Assembly (NCBI GenBank): GCA_025774805.1
Contig: JALGZR010000004.1
Location: forward strand, 1 to 64,000
Length of the DNA: 64,000 nucleotides
Source of the DNA: a bacterium
Lineage (GTDB): Bacteria > ARS69
Direction of reading: 5' to 3'
In this document: positions 1 through 8,559 of the stretch, one piece after another
Layout of the letters: every line of letters starts with the position of its first letter
Numbering within the stretch: position 1 is the first letter of the stretch
Made by a program: the position numbers and the translations under genes
The notes under the pieces: model-generated
The model's database searches: none
Seen by the model: only the letters and a program-made list of their open reading frames with translations
What the model was told of the DNA's origin: nothing

Positions 1-5
1 CGCAC

Positions 6-94
6 CACCGGACGGGCGTCCTCGCGTCTCGCACCCTGCGACGTATCGTTCAGATACGACTCGGGTTCGAGCCCCTGCGGGTGCCCGTCCGGTG
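6..94. other. Structured element closed by a 12-bp perfect inverted repeat
   Basis: Bases 6-17 (CACCGGACGGGC) pair perfectly with 83-94 (GCCCGTCCGGTG). Inside are three smaller hairpins: TCGCA/TGCGA at 29-41, CGTATC/GATACG at 42-58 around loop GTTCA, and GGG-TTCGAG-CCC at 63-74. The last resembles a tRNA T-arm, so the outline is cloverleaf-like. However, the closing stem is too long, no D-arm is recognisable, the base before the anticodon is not T, and no CCA follows, so it is not called a tRNA. It could be a structured RNA, a bidirectional terminator or a degraded tRNA-like element. The window edge hides what lies upstream. Confidence 0.35.
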
Positions 95-135
95 GGCGTC
101 TCCACGATCTCGCGCCGGCCCTTCATGAATAGTCC

Positions 136-213
136 GGGCTAGATCCGCATTTCTCGGCGGCCTCCCGACGAACCCGATGAGAGACGCAGGCTTGCCTGCC
201 TCGCGACGACCCT
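136..213. repeat. Degenerate copy (E) of the dispersed TIR repeat
   Basis: This stretch starts with GGGCTAGATCCGCATTTCTC and, 30 bases on, has the facing end GATGAGAGACGCAGGC. A second end fragment (CGACCCTGGTGAGAC) follows at 200-214. The ends match the terminal repeats of the complete copy at 21989-22171, but the internal part is shortened and diverged. It lies in the mreB upstream region. Confidence 0.5.
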
Positions 214-335
214 GGTGAGACCGGGGGTCCGGAGATCACCGGGTCGGGCAAGGGTCTCTCCCCGCGGGCGTCCCGGCCGACGGAGCCGAACCAGAGCTTC
301 ATTCCTCTGGATCGTTTGCCGATCAGGACTTAGAC

Positions 336-367
336 TCGCCCGACGGTCGGGCGAAGTTGCCGTTTTT
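336..367 (+). terminator. Hairpin with trailing T-run in the mreB leader
   Basis: TCGCCCGA (336-343) and TCGGGCGA (347-354) form an 8-bp perfect stem around CGG, and five Ts follow at 363-367 after eight bases. The gap between stem and T-run is longer than in a textbook intrinsic terminator. It may therefore be a weak terminator for upstream transcription or an attenuator-like element for the mre operon. Confidence 0.35.
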
Positions 368-472
368 CGCCGATATTTGTGCTCCCTGCGGGATCGAGGC
401 GCGCCCCGATCGTCCCGGTGAGCCCGTTCCCGATCACCCTTCGGGTCCCGTCCCACACCAAGAAGGTCACGG

Positions 473-1516
473 ATGCCCCTCTCGAAGCTCTGGAGCCTGT
501 TTTCCAACGACATGGCGATCGATCTCGGGACCGCCAACACGCTCGTCTACATCAAGAGCCGGGGGATCGTGCTGAACGAGCCGAGCGTGGTCGCCCTGGA
601 GCGGGGCACCGACGACACGATCGCCGTGGGCAAAGAGGCGAAGTCGATGCTCGGGCGCGCTCCGGAGCACATCGAGGTGATCCGTCCCCTCCGGGACGGG
701 GTGATCGAAAAGGTCGGCATCGCGGAGGTGATGCTGCGCTCTTTCATCACGAGAGCCCAGGGGCGCAAGGCCTTCGTCCGGCCCCGGACCGTGATCGCCG
801 TTCCCAGCGAGATCAGCGAGTCGAACGAGCGGGCCCTTCGCGACTCCGCGGAGAACGCGGGCGTCCGTGAGGTCTACATCGTGACCGAACCGATGGCGGC
901 CGCCATCGGGGTCGGGCTTCCGGTCGAGAAGCCCTCGGGAAACATGGTCATCGATATCGGAGGGGGAACGAGCGACATCGCGGTGATCGCGCTGTCGGGC
1001 ATCGTCGCCCACACATCGCTCAAGGTCGGCGGAGACGAGATGAACGAGGCCGTTGCGCTCCACATCAAGAAGTCCTGCAACATGCAGATCGGAGAGCAGG
1101 CGGCCGAGGCCATCAAGATCGCGATCGGCTCGGCCCACGCGGACGGGATGGAGGAGGACGAGGACCTCGAGGTGAAGGGAAGCGATCTCGTCGAGGGGAT
1201 TCCCAAGACGGTGCGCGTGAACTCCGCCGACATCCGGATCGCCCTCCGGGAGCCGATCGACGAGATCATCCGCGGCGTGAAGCGCACGCTGGAGGAGACT
1301 CCTCCCGAGCTCGCCGGCGACATCGTGGACCGGGGAATCGTTCTGACGGGAGGAGGTTCCCTGCTCCGCGGACTCGACATCGTCCTGCGCGAGAGCACGA
1401 ACCTTCCGATCAACGTGGTCGAGGACCCGCTCACCTGCGTGGTGATGGGCGCCGGGAGAATCCTCGACGATCTCGAACGCTACGAGAAGGTCCTTCTGCA
1501 TCGCGATCGGCGGTAG
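473..1516 (+). CDS. mreB: Rod shape-determining actin-like protein MreB
   Basis: MreB is an actin homologue. It polymerises under the inner membrane and positions the elongasome that inserts new peptidoglycan along the side wall. The 347-residue product has the family length and the actin phosphate loops: DLGTANTLVY near residues 17-26 and DIGGGTSDIAV near 162. The C-terminal LTGGGSLLRGL adenosine-binding segment is also present. It opens an operon with mreC (3-bp gap), mreD, the PBP2 gene and rodA, the standard elongasome set. The ATG start gives the normal MreB N-terminus. The first gene upstream is outside the window. Confidence 0.97.
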   Translation: MPLSKLWSLFSNDMAIDLGTANTLVYIKSRGIVLNEPSVVALERGTDDTIAVGKEAKSMLGRAPEHIEVIRPLRDGVIEKVGIAEVMLRSFITRAQGRKAFVRPRTVIAVPSEISESNERALRDSAENAGVREVYIVTEPMAAAIGVGLPVEKPSGNMVIDIGGGTSDIAVIALSGIVAHTSLKVGGDEMNEAVALHIKKSCNMQIGEQAAEAIKIAIGSAHADGMEEDEDLEVKGSDLVEGIPKTVRVNSADIRIALREPIDEIIRGVKRTLEETPPELAGDIVDRGIVLTGGGSLLRGLDIVLRESTNLPINVVEDPLTCVVMGAGRILDDLERYEKVLLHRDRR

Positions 1517-1519
1517 GCC

Positions 1520-2488
1520 GTGGCCGTCCTGACCGATTACCTGTCGCGTCGCGGGGAGATCCTGGTCCTCGTGCTGGTGATCGTTCTCTCCGTCGCGCTC
1601 ATGTTCCTCTCCCGGGCCGAGAAGGACGCGGTCGTTCGTCTCGTCAACGACACCGCGTTCACCCCGATCCAGGTCGTGCTCTCCCACGGGCGGGCGCTCA
1701 CCGGACTGCGAAGCGAGAACGACTCTCTGCGAGCCGAGCTCGCGCGCACGCGTCTGCGGGAGGACCACCTTCGGGAGGCGGGTCACGAGGCGATGCGCCT
1801 GCGCCGACTTCTCGGGTTCCGGGAGAGGACCCGGCTCGGCGTGATCGGGGCCCGGGTCATCGCCCGGTCGGCCGACCGGAGCGGCCGGGATCTCAAGATC
1901 GATCGCGGGACGAACGACGGGATCCAGGGCAACCTCGCCGTGGTGACGCCCGCGGGTCTGGTCGGCAAGACCGTGACGGCCGAGCCGCTGTCCTCCTTCG
2001 TTCGCCCCCTCATTGCCCCGGGGTGCCGGGTGAGCGCCCGTCTCTTCCGCTCCCGCGCGGGGGGCATTCTCGAGTGGACCGCCGACTTCGGCCTCCACCT
2101 CTCCTTCCTGCCGCTGCGGGCGGAGGTGAAGGCCGGTGACGAGATCGTGACCTCCGGCCTCGGCGGCGTGTTTCCGCCCGGCATCGTCGTCGGCGCGGTC
2201 TCGCGGACGGAGACGGTTCCCACCGACGGATCCCTCCGGGTGCTCGTCGAGCCGGCCGTGGACTTCCGCTCCCTCGAGGAGGTCTTCATCGTGGTGGAGA
2301 CCGCTCCACCGACCCCCTTCGAGGAGGAGGACGGTCCGATCCTGGATCCCGGCTTCCGGTTCGAGGAGCCCGCCGAGTCCCCCGAGGGTGCGGACCCGCG
2401 GGCCGACCCGGCCCCGTCCGGGGGAACCTCCGCGGGCCCCGAGACGCGGGTCGGGGCGCACGCCGGGGGAGGGCGGCAACTCCGGTGA
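1520..2488 (+). CDS. mreC: Rod shape-determining protein MreC
   Basis: MreC is a bitopic inner-membrane protein. It couples cytoplasmic MreB to periplasmic PBP2/RodA. The 322-residue product starts at a GTG just 3 bp after the mreB stop. It has one membrane segment at about residues 14-33, then a coiled coil rich in Leu and Arg (about 55-95). The paired beta-barrel domain follows, with the characteristic IDRGTNDGIQ and VGKT segments. The last 50 or so residues are an acidic, Pro/Gly-rich tail not needed for the family fold. It overlaps mreD by 4 bp (GTGA), indicating translational coupling. Confidence 0.95.
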   Translation: MAVLTDYLSRRGEILVLVLVIVLSVALMFLSRAEKDAVVRLVNDTAFTPIQVVLSHGRALTGLRSENDSLRAELARTRLREDHLREAGHEAMRLRRLLGFRERTRLGVIGARVIARSADRSGRDLKIDRGTNDGIQGNLAVVTPAGLVGKTVTAEPLSSFVRPLIAPGCRVSARLFRSRAGGILEWTADFGLHLSFLPLRAEVKAGDEIVTSGLGGVFPPGIVVGAVSRTETVPTDGSLRVLVEPAVDFRSLEEVFIVVETAPPTPFEEEDGPILDPGFRFEEPAESPEGADPRADPAPSGGTSAGPETRVGAHAGGGRQLR

Positions 2489-2988
2489 TTCGGACTCTTC
2501 GATTCCTCGCGGCGCTCTACGTGCTGATCGTTCTCCAGACCACGCTCGTCCCGAGCATCGCGATCCTCGGCGTCCGACCCGATCTTGCCTTCGTTCTGGT
2601 GCTTCTCGTGGCGCTGCGCGAGGGGGCGGCCGGAGGTGCTCTCGCCGGATTCGTCGCCGGGCTGTTCGTCGACATGAACTCGGCGCAGGCGCTCGGCACC
2701 GCGTCGCTGGCCTCCGCTCTCGTCGCGTTCGGAGTCGGCCTCATGGCCGGCCGGCTCGTGCGGGCGAGCATCGTGACCCGACTCGTCGTCGCCTTCGTCG
2801 GCACCGTTCTCCGGGATGAGCTCGTGGCTCTGGTTCTCCATCCGGGAGGCTTCGTCGAGAGCTCGCGCGCGTTCGTCTCGAGCGTGCTTCCCGGCGGCCT
2901 CTACACGGCTCTGCTGGCCCCGGCCGTCATGGCCCTGTGCGAGTGGATCGTCGGATGGGAGAGAGGGAACGGCCGTGGCGTCCGGTGA
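2485..2988 (+). CDS. mreD: Rod shape-determining protein MreD
   Basis: This 167-residue, very hydrophobic protein is the polytopic MreD subunit of the elongasome. Five or six membrane helices are visible. The conserved pattern of an early PDLAFV segment and a Gly/Phe-rich GFVAGLFVD segment (about residues 54-62) supports the family. The GTG start overlaps the mreC stop by 4 bp. The 3' end overlaps the PBP2 gene by 14 bp if that gene begins at its GTG. Confidence 0.92.
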   Translation: MIRTLRFLAALYVLIVLQTTLVPSIAILGVRPDLAFVLVLLVALREGAAGGALAGFVAGLFVDMNSAQALGTASLASALVAFGVGLMAGRLVRASIVTRLVVAFVGTVLRDELVALVLHPGGFVESSRAFVSSVLPGGLYTALLAPAVMALCEWIVGWERGNGRGVR

Positions 2989-4780
2989 CTCGTTCCAGCG
3001 GGCGGAGCGATCCCGCCGGGGATGGCGCCTCAGCGCGCTGATCGGCGTCGGAGTCCTGATCCTGGCGAGCCGGCTCTTCGTTCTCCAGTTACTGGGGGTC
3101 GAGGAGTACGCCCTGAAATCGGAGAAGAACCGGATCCGGCAGGAGTGGATCGGAGCGCCCCGGGGTCTCATCGTCGACTCGAGGGGTGAGGTGCTCGCGG
3201 GCACCCGTCCCAGCTACGCGGTGCTCGCCGTTCCCCGCGAGATCTTCCGATCTCCGACCGCGCTTCCGCTTCTCTCCGAGCTTCTCGAGGTGCCCGAAGA
3301 GGAGATCGCCGAGCGCCTCCGATCCGGCCCCCGTCACGCGCCCTGGGTCGTGCGCCACGACGTCGGCTTTCCCCAGGTGTCCCGCGTGGCGGAGCGGGAA
3401 GACGAGCTCCCCGGCGTCTCGCTCGAGATCGCGCGGGTCCGGGTCTATCCGCACGGGTCGCTCGCCGCCCATCTCCTCGGTCACGTGGGGGAGATCTCCG
3501 AGGCGGAGCTGGACAACCTCGAAACGCGGGGATACCGCGCCGGCAGCTACATCGGGCGCACCGGCCTGGAGCGGGTCTACGAGTCGGTGCTGCGCGGGCG
3601 GGACGGCGAGGAGTACCACGAGGTGAGCGCCGTCGGGAGGAGGCTGGGTCGATTCCTCGGGCGTAATCCGGTTCCCCCCGTACCGGGACGCATCCTTCAC
3701 CTCTACCTGGACACCGAGCTTCAGGCGCAGGCGGAGTCGCTTCTGGCCGGCTCCCGCGGCGCGGTCTGCGTCCTCGACGTGGATACCGGGGGATTGCGGG
3801 TCCACGCGAGCTCGCCGACGTTCGATCCGAACCGGTTCGCCACCGGAATCGGAGCCGAAGAGTGGAACCGCCTGAACACCGACGGGGAGCGGCCGCTCCT
3901 GGATCGCACGGTTCAGGCCGTGTACGCCCCCGGATCGACGTTCAAGATCGTCTCCTTCGTGGCGACCCTCCAGGAGAGGATTCTGGGGTACCGGGATCAG
4001 CCCCCGACCCCTTGCTTCGGCGGATACCAGTTCGGGAACCGTTGGTTCGGCTGCTGGGAGGAGGGGGGGCACGGATCGCTCGCGCTCGAGCAAGCCCTGG
4101 TGCAGTCCTGCGACACCTACTTCTATCAGGTGGGCGAGGCCCTGACCGTGAACCAGCTCGCCCGGCACGCGACCGCGGCCGGACTCGGACGCCGGACGGG
4201 CATCGACCTCCCCCAGGAGCTGCCGGGCAACGTCCCGACGTCGGAATGGCTCGACGCCCGGTACGGCCGGCGCCAGTGGACCCAGGGCACGGTTCTCAAC
4301 CTCATCATCGGGCAGGGCGAGTATCTCGTGACCCCGATGCAGATGGCGCGGACGGCCGCCGCGGTGGCGAACGGGGGGGTGCTCCCCACGCCGCGGCTCG
4401 TGCGGGGGGTCGAGGAGCCGGACGGTTCGATCCGACCGCTGACGACCGGGTCCGAGGAGCGGTGGGCGTTGCCCGCGGGAGTGCTCCGCAGACTTCGCGC
4501 GGCCATGGCGTACGTGGTCGGGGACGAGGAGGGGACGGGGCGCGGGTGTCGAATCGAGGAGTACCCCGCGGCCGGGAAGACCGGGACCGCGGAGAACCCG
4601 CACGGGCCGCCGCACTCCTGGTTCATCGGCTACGCCCCGACGGACGAGCCGGAGGTCGCGTTCTCGGTGATCGTGGAGGGAAGGGGGCACGGCAGCGACG
4701 CGGCCGTCCCACTCGCCCGGGAGCTCCTCGAGATCCTCGCCGCTCGGCGCGGCGCGGCCGGTCCGGAGGAACCGTCGTGA
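2975..4780 (+). CDS. mrdA: Penicillin-binding protein 2, elongasome transpeptidase
   Basis: This is a class B PBP that cross-links peptidoglycan during cell elongation, working with the SEDS glycosyltransferase RodA. The 601-residue product has a short cytoplasmic tail and one membrane anchor at about residues 15-33. The pedestal/dimerisation domain follows, with the Gly-Arg-Thr-Gly-Leu-Glu segment. The transpeptidase domain carries the nucleophile motif STFK (Ser321-Lys324), an SCD motif for SxN and KTGT at Lys535. The GTG at 2975 was chosen because it directly precedes the basic tail and membrane anchor. Using it overlaps mreD by 14 bp. The frame stays open further upstream, but that extension encodes mreD-shadow sequence. 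Confidence 0.94.
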   Translation: MASGDSFQRAERSRRGWRLSALIGVGVLILASRLFVLQLLGVEEYALKSEKNRIRQEWIGAPRGLIVDSRGEVLAGTRPSYAVLAVPREIFRSPTALPLLSELLEVPEEEIAERLRSGPRHAPWVVRHDVGFPQVSRVAEREDELPGVSLEIARVRVYPHGSLAAHLLGHVGEISEAELDNLETRGYRAGSYIGRTGLERVYESVLRGRDGEEYHEVSAVGRRLGRFLGRNPVPPVPGRILHLYLDTELQAQAESLLAGSRGAVCVLDVDTGGLRVHASSPTFDPNRFATGIGAEEWNRLNTDGERPLLDRTVQAVYAPGSTFKIVSFVATLQERILGYRDQPPTPCFGGYQFGNRWFGCWEEGGHGSLALEQALVQSCDTYFYQVGEALTVNQLARHATAAGLGRRTGIDLPQELPGNVPTSEWLDARYGRRQWTQGTVLNLIIGQGEYLVTPMQMARTAAAVANGGVLPTPRLVRGVEEPDGSIRPLTTGSEERWALPAGVLRRLRAAMAYVVGDEEGTGRGCRIEEYPAAGKTGTAENPHGPPHSWFIGYAPTDEPEVAFSVIVEGRGHGSDAAVPLARELLEILAARRGAAGPEEPS

Positions 4781-4838
4781 GCGGGAGGCGGGCCCGCGCA
4801 TTTCCCGGCGCGCGGCGCTTCGACCGCGGGCGGGCGTC

Positions 4839-6056
4839 ATGAGGCGTCGACCCGAGGGGTTCGATCCCGTCTTTCTCGCGCTCACCCTCGCGCTGCTGGC
4901 GATCGGGCTGGTCACGATCTATTCCGCCTGCCAGGCCGACGATCCGGATCTCCGGTCCGACGCGTGGAAGAGGCAGATCCTGTTCGCCGCCGTCGGCCTG
5001 ATCGCCTTCACGCTGTGCGCGGCAATTCCCCACCCGCTTTGGGAGCGTCTCTCGCCCGTGTTGTACATGGGCGCTCTGGGGGTTCTCGGCGCGGTCCTGA
5101 TCGTGGGCACGGCGGGGGGCGGTGCGACCCGCTGGATCACCGTCGGAGGCTTTCGATTCCAGCCCTCCGAGCCCGCAAAGATCGCGACCATCCTCTTTCT
5201 CGCGCGGTACCTCGCCTCCCGGCGCCGTCCCCCGGAGAGCTTCGGCGCTCTCGCCCTGCCCGTGCTGCTCGTCCTGATCCCGATGGGGCTCGTCCTCCGG
5301 GAGCCGGATCTCGGCACCTCCCTCGTCTTCCTGGTGATCGCCCCCCCGATGCTCTACTGGAGCCGGGCCTCCGTCGGCTATCTGCTGCTCTCCGTCTCGC
5401 CCCTCGTATCGGTGGTCTGCGCCTCCAGCCTGCCGTCGTGGACGGTGTTCATCGTGGGCCTTCTCGTCCTCGCCTACTACTCGCGGGCGCTGCTCTTCGA
5501 CCGCATTCTCTACGTATCCCTCTCCGTGCTCGCCGGCATCGTGACGCCCCTGCTCTGGGGTCGCCTCGAGCCGTACCAGCGGCAGCGGTTCATCGCGTTT
5601 CTCGACCCGGAGAGCTACAGCTCCGGAGCCGGCTATCAGATCATCCAGTCGAAGGTGGCCGTCGGCTCGGGCGGGCTGACCGGCGTGGGCTTTCTCGAAG
5701 GGACCCAGAAGGGTCTGGCCTTCCTGCCCGCCCGGCACACCGATTTCATCTTCAGCGTCCTCGGGGAGGAGTTCGGCTTCGTCGGCACTCTGACCGTGCT
5801 GGCCCTGTTCACCGCACTGCTCGTGCGGGGATTCCGGATCGCCGCGGCCGCCCGGGATCGATTCGCCGGCTTGACGGTCGTCGGCATTCTGTCGATTCTC
5901 GCGTTCCAAGTGTTCCTGAACATCGGGGTCACCCTGGGGTTGGTCCCCGTGACGGGGCTGCCGCTTCCGATCTTCTCCTACGGAGGGACCTCGCTGATCT
6001 CCACGCTCGGGGCCCTGGGCATCGTGTTCGGGATCGGGATCCGCCGGCGGATCTGA
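4839..6056 (+). CDS. rodA: SEDS peptidoglycan glycosyltransferase RodA
   Basis: RodA polymerises lipid II into glycan strands in the elongasome and pairs with PBP2, encoded immediately upstream. The 405-residue product has about ten membrane helices. It carries the SEDS hallmarks: RWI...GGFRFQPSEPAKIA near residues 94-114, the large periplasmic loop with the SKVAVGSGG..G.GF..GTQ segment (about 268-290), and the closing LPIFSYGGTSL. The ATG lies 58 bp after the mrdA stop; the intervening bases contain no other gene. It belongs to the mre operon. Confidence 0.95.
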   Translation: MRRRPEGFDPVFLALTLALLAIGLVTIYSACQADDPDLRSDAWKRQILFAAVGLIAFTLCAAIPHPLWERLSPVLYMGALGVLGAVLIVGTAGGGATRWITVGGFRFQPSEPAKIATILFLARYLASRRRPPESFGALALPVLLVLIPMGLVLREPDLGTSLVFLVIAPPMLYWSRASVGYLLLSVSPLVSVVCASSLPSWTVFIVGLLVLAYYSRALLFDRILYVSLSVLAGIVTPLLWGRLEPYQRQRFIAFLDPESYSSGAGYQIIQSKVAVGSGGLTGVGFLEGTQKGLAFLPARHTDFIFSVLGEEFGFVGTLTVLALFTALLVRGFRIAAAARDRFAGLTVVGILSILAFQVFLNIGVTLGLVPVTGLPLPIFSYGGTSLISTLGALGIVFGIGIRRRI

Positions 6057-6085
6057 GATCCCGAGAGGGAGTACCGGAGGAACGA

Positions 6086-6868
6086 ATGCATCGTACGCTC
6101 CTCGATCTGGGCTTCTTCCAGATTCACTCCTACGGCTTCTTCCTGGCGCTCTCCTTCGCGCTGGGGATCTGGATCTCGGGAATCCGGGCCGAGCGCCGCG
6201 GGATTCCCGGGGAGAGGATCACCGATCTCGCCCTCGTGATCGTCCTCGCCACCGTGATCGGAGCGCGCGGGCTCTTCGTGATCGCCCACTGGAGCGCGTT
6301 CGAGGGAAGGCTCCTCGACGTCTTCCGGACATGGGAGGGGGGGCTCACGATGTACGGGGGAGCCGTCCCCGCCACGATCCTCGGGATGTGGTTTCTGAAT
6401 CGGTGGGGGATCGACGCATGGAAGGCGGCCGATGCGGTCGCCCCGTCGATGGCCCTCGGGCTCGGTCTCACCCGCATCGGCTGCTTCCTGTCCGGGTGTT
6501 GCTTCGGGATCCCGACCGACCTCCCCTGGGGCTGCGTCTTTCCGGATGATTCCCACGCCGGTCATCTCTTTCCCGACACGCCGCTGCATCCCGCCCAGCT
6601 CTATGCGGCGGGAATCGGCCTCCTGCTCTTCGTGGGATTGCTCCTCATCGACCGCCGCGGCCTGCCGCGAGGCCATCTCTTTCTCCTCTTTCTCGGTCTG
6701 TACGCGATCGCCCGCTTCTTCCTCGACATGGTGCGCGTGTACGACGAGACGGCGTTCCCCGTCGGGTGGACGCTGAACCAGTGGATCTCACTGGCCGTCC
6801 TTCTGGGGGTCGGGGGCAAGGTGCTGTGGGATCTCGGAATCCGTCGGGCGGAGACCGCCCGGTCCTGA
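6086..6868 (+). CDS. lgt: Prolipoprotein diacylglyceryl transferase Lgt
   Basis: Lgt transfers diacylglycerol from phosphatidylglycerol to the lipobox Cys of prelipoproteins in the inner membrane. The 260-residue product has seven membrane segments. It carries the family signature around GGLTMYGG (catalytic region), RIGCFLSGCCFG, and the C-terminal Q-W-I-S end segment. A GGAGG ribosome site sits 5 bp before the ATG. It follows rodA by 29 bp and overlaps aroE by 4 bp or more. The window encodes several lipoproteins that would be its substrates. Confidence 0.95.
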   Translation: MHRTLLDLGFFQIHSYGFFLALSFALGIWISGIRAERRGIPGERITDLALVIVLATVIGARGLFVIAHWSAFEGRLLDVFRTWEGGLTMYGGAVPATILGMWFLNRWGIDAWKAADAVAPSMALGLGLTRIGCFLSGCCFGIPTDLPWGCVFPDDSHAGHLFPDTPLHPAQLYAAGIGLLLFVGLLLIDRRGLPRGHLFLLFLGLYAIARFFLDMVRVYDETAFPVGWTLNQWISLAVLLGVGGKVLWDLGIRRAETARS

Positions 6869-7749
6869 AGTTCCTCGTCATCGGCTCGCCGGTGGCGCAT
6901 TCCCTCTCTCCCGCCATGATGCGCGCGGCGATCCGGGAGGCCGGGCTCCCGGCCACCTACGAGGCGCGGGAGATCCCCCGGGCCCGTTGGCCCGCCGCCA
7001 TGGCGGATCTTCACGCCGAGGGAGTCGCCGGCGCGAACGTCACGGTTCCGCACAAGGTGGGAGCGTTGTCGGGAGCCCGAGAGGCCACCGGGGTGGCCCG
7101 GGCGATCGGAGCGGCGAACACGCTGATCCGAGTCGAACGGGGATGGCGCGCGGACAACACCGACGGTCCCGGCTTCGTCGCCTGGGTCACAGAGCTCGGC
7201 CACGAGGACGCTCTGGGCCGGGAAGCTCTGCTGATCGGCGCAGGCGGAGCGGCGCGCGCCGTGCTCTGGGCGCTGCTCGACGCGGGATGTCCCCGGGTGC
7301 GCCTCCGGAATCGGACCCGGGAGCGCGCGGAATCGCTCGCCGCTCGTCTCCCGCCGGAGGCGAGGGCGCGCGTCGCGATCGAGACCCCGGGCGCGGACGG
7401 CCCGACCGCCCGAGCGGGAAGGGCCGGCGGCGGACCGATGGGCGAAGCCCCCCCGGAAGGGATCGAGGGCGGGATCGTCGTGAATTGCACCTCCCTCGGA
7501 TTGCGACCGGGGGATCCGCTGCCGATTCGCCCGGAGTCGCTGACGAAGGCCTCGTGTCTTCTCGATCTCGTCTATCCGGATCCGCCCCTGGTGCGAGAGG
7601 CGGAGAGGATGGGCATCCCCTCCCACGACGGCATCGGTCTTCTCGTCTCTCAGGGAGCTCTCTCATTCGAGCGGTGGACCGGTTTCGCTCCGGATCGGAA
7701 GGCGATGACGACGGCAATCCGAGAGGAGCTGGCGCGGCGGCGTCGCTAG
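6865..7749 (+). CDS. aroE: Shikimate dehydrogenase AroE
   Basis: AroE reduces 3-dehydroshikimate to shikimate with NADPH in aromatic amino-acid synthesis. Visible motifs are the shikimate-binding SPVAHSLSPAM, the catalytic-Lys motif NVTVPHK, DNTDGPGF, the dinucleotide loop GAGGAARA and the NADP-binding NRTRERA. An insertion of about 20 residues rich in Gly and Ala (about 173-195) lengthens the protein to 294. The start is uncertain. CTG at 6865 overlaps the lgt stop as CTGA and places the first beta strand correctly, while GTG at 6826 would add 13 residues. The TAG stop lies inside the end of a dispersed repeat (GCTAGCCTGCAT). Confidence 0.9.
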   Translation: MKFLVIGSPVAHSLSPAMMRAAIREAGLPATYEAREIPRARWPAAMADLHAEGVAGANVTVPHKVGALSGAREATGVARAIGAANTLIRVERGWRADNTDGPGFVAWVTELGHEDALGREALLIGAGGAARAVLWALLDAGCPRVRLRNRTRERAESLAARLPPEARARVAIETPGADGPTARAGRAGGGPMGEAPPEGIEGGIVVNCTSLGLRPGDPLPIRPESLTKASCLLDLVYPDPPLVREAERMGIPSHDGIGLLVSQGALSFERWTGFAPDRKAMTTAIREELARRRR

Positions 7750-7772
7750 CCTGCATATTTCACCCGGTCTGT
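7745..7772. repeat. Repeat end fragment (copy F) at the aroE stop
   Basis: GCTAGCCTGCATATTTCACC matches the terminal inverted repeat of the complete element at 21989. Only one end is recognisable. The TAG inside it is the aroE stop codon. Confidence 0.55.
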
Positions 7773-7839
7773 CGCCCGGCGGACGCGCTGGTCGGCCCTC
7801 CGGGCCACGGGTATCTCCTCGGGCCCGAGGAGGGCACCC

Positions 7840-8559
7840 GTGGATCTCGCCGGCCTCTTCCGCCGACACGTCGCCGCCGCCGTCGACCTCCTGTGGCCCC
7901 CCGACTGCCCGCGGTGCGGTCGCCGGGCGGATCGCCCTCGAGACCTCTTCTGCGAGCACTGCTGGGACGGTCTCCGGCCCGATCGGCCCGACTCGTCCCC
8001 TCGGCCGCCCGGAACGCCCGCCGTCTTCGCGGCCTGGACGGTGGACTCCCGATTTCTCGAGATGCTGGTCGCAGCGAAGTACCGGCGTCAGCGCGCCGTC
8101 GGCCGTCGGCTCTGCGCCGAGGCGGCGGCGATCCTCGCCTCCCGAGTTCCCGCCGGAACGCTGCTGCCCGTTCCGTTGACGCGCGCGAAGCGACGCGAGC
8201 GCGGCTTCAACCAGTCCGAGGACTTCGCTCTCGAGATCGCCCGAGTGACCGGTCAAGACGTGCGCACCGACTGGCTGGTCCGCCGGAGGGGAGGGCGTCC
8301 CCTCGCCGGCCGCCCGCGCGAGGAGCGGGCGGACGCCGTTCGGGGCGCGTTCGCGCGCGCGCCGGGGCTTCCCCTCGAATCGATTCCGCCCCTGATCCTG
8401 GTCGACGACGTGGTCACGAGTGGATCGACGGCGGCGGAGTGCATCCTCACGCTTCGTGAGGGAGGTGGCCGGGTTCGCGCCGTGGTCGCGATGGCCCGGG
8501 CCCGGGACGCTCACGACGACGCACCCTCCCTCGACTGGACCCGTCTCGAGGTCGTCTAG
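7840..8559 (+). CDS. ComF-family phosphoribosyltransferase-like protein
   Basis: The 239-residue product has the two parts of the ComF family. An N-terminal zinc-binding segment has CPRC and CEHC pairs (about residues 23-47). A C-terminal type I phosphoribosyltransferase domain carries the PRPP loop LILVDDVVTSGST (about 187-199) and the RGFNQS motif. ComF proteins are cytoplasmic and linked to DNA uptake and single-strand DNA handling in competent bacteria, but many homologues have no tested role. A GAGGAGGG ribosome site precedes the GTG start. It is 90 bp after aroE, with a repeat fragment between them. Confidence 0.88.
   Translation: MDLAGLFRRHVAAAVDLLWPPDCPRCGRRADRPRDLFCEHCWDGLRPDRPDSSPRPPGTPAVFAAWTVDSRFLEMLVAAKYRRQRAVGRRLCAEAAAILASRVPAGTLLPVPLTRAKRRERGFNQSEDFALEIARVTGQDVRTDWLVRRRGGRPLAGRPREERADAVRGAFARAPGLPLESIPPLILVDDVVTSGSTAAECILTLREGGGRVRAVVAMARARDAHDDAPSLDWTRLEVV

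Larger units (their letters stand above)
1..472. other. Non-coding region upstream of mreB
   Basis: No convincing protein gene is seen in these 472 bases. They hold the structured element at 6-94, the repeat copy at 136-213 and the hairpin plus T-run at 336-367. The short open frames here have no start signals and atypical composition. No clear sigma70 promoter for the mre operon could be picked; it may lie between 370 and 470 or be shared with something left of the window. Confidence 0.5.

Noticed and set aside
1-97. tRNA gene (possibly tRNA-Sec, given the selenoprotein)
   Set aside because: The T-arm-like GGGTTCGAGCCC is suggestive, but there is no variable arm, no proper D-arm, the anticodon-like loop lacks U33, and the 12-bp closing stem does not fit an acceptor stem.
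467-2479. 670-codon minus-strand open frame opposite mreB-mreC
   Set aside because: It is a GC-driven shadow of well-recognised genes, with no start signal or family motif.
4777-4842. Small gene between mrdA and rodA starting at GTG 4777
   Set aside because: It is only about 20 codons, ends at the rodA start, and has no family or conserved feature visible.
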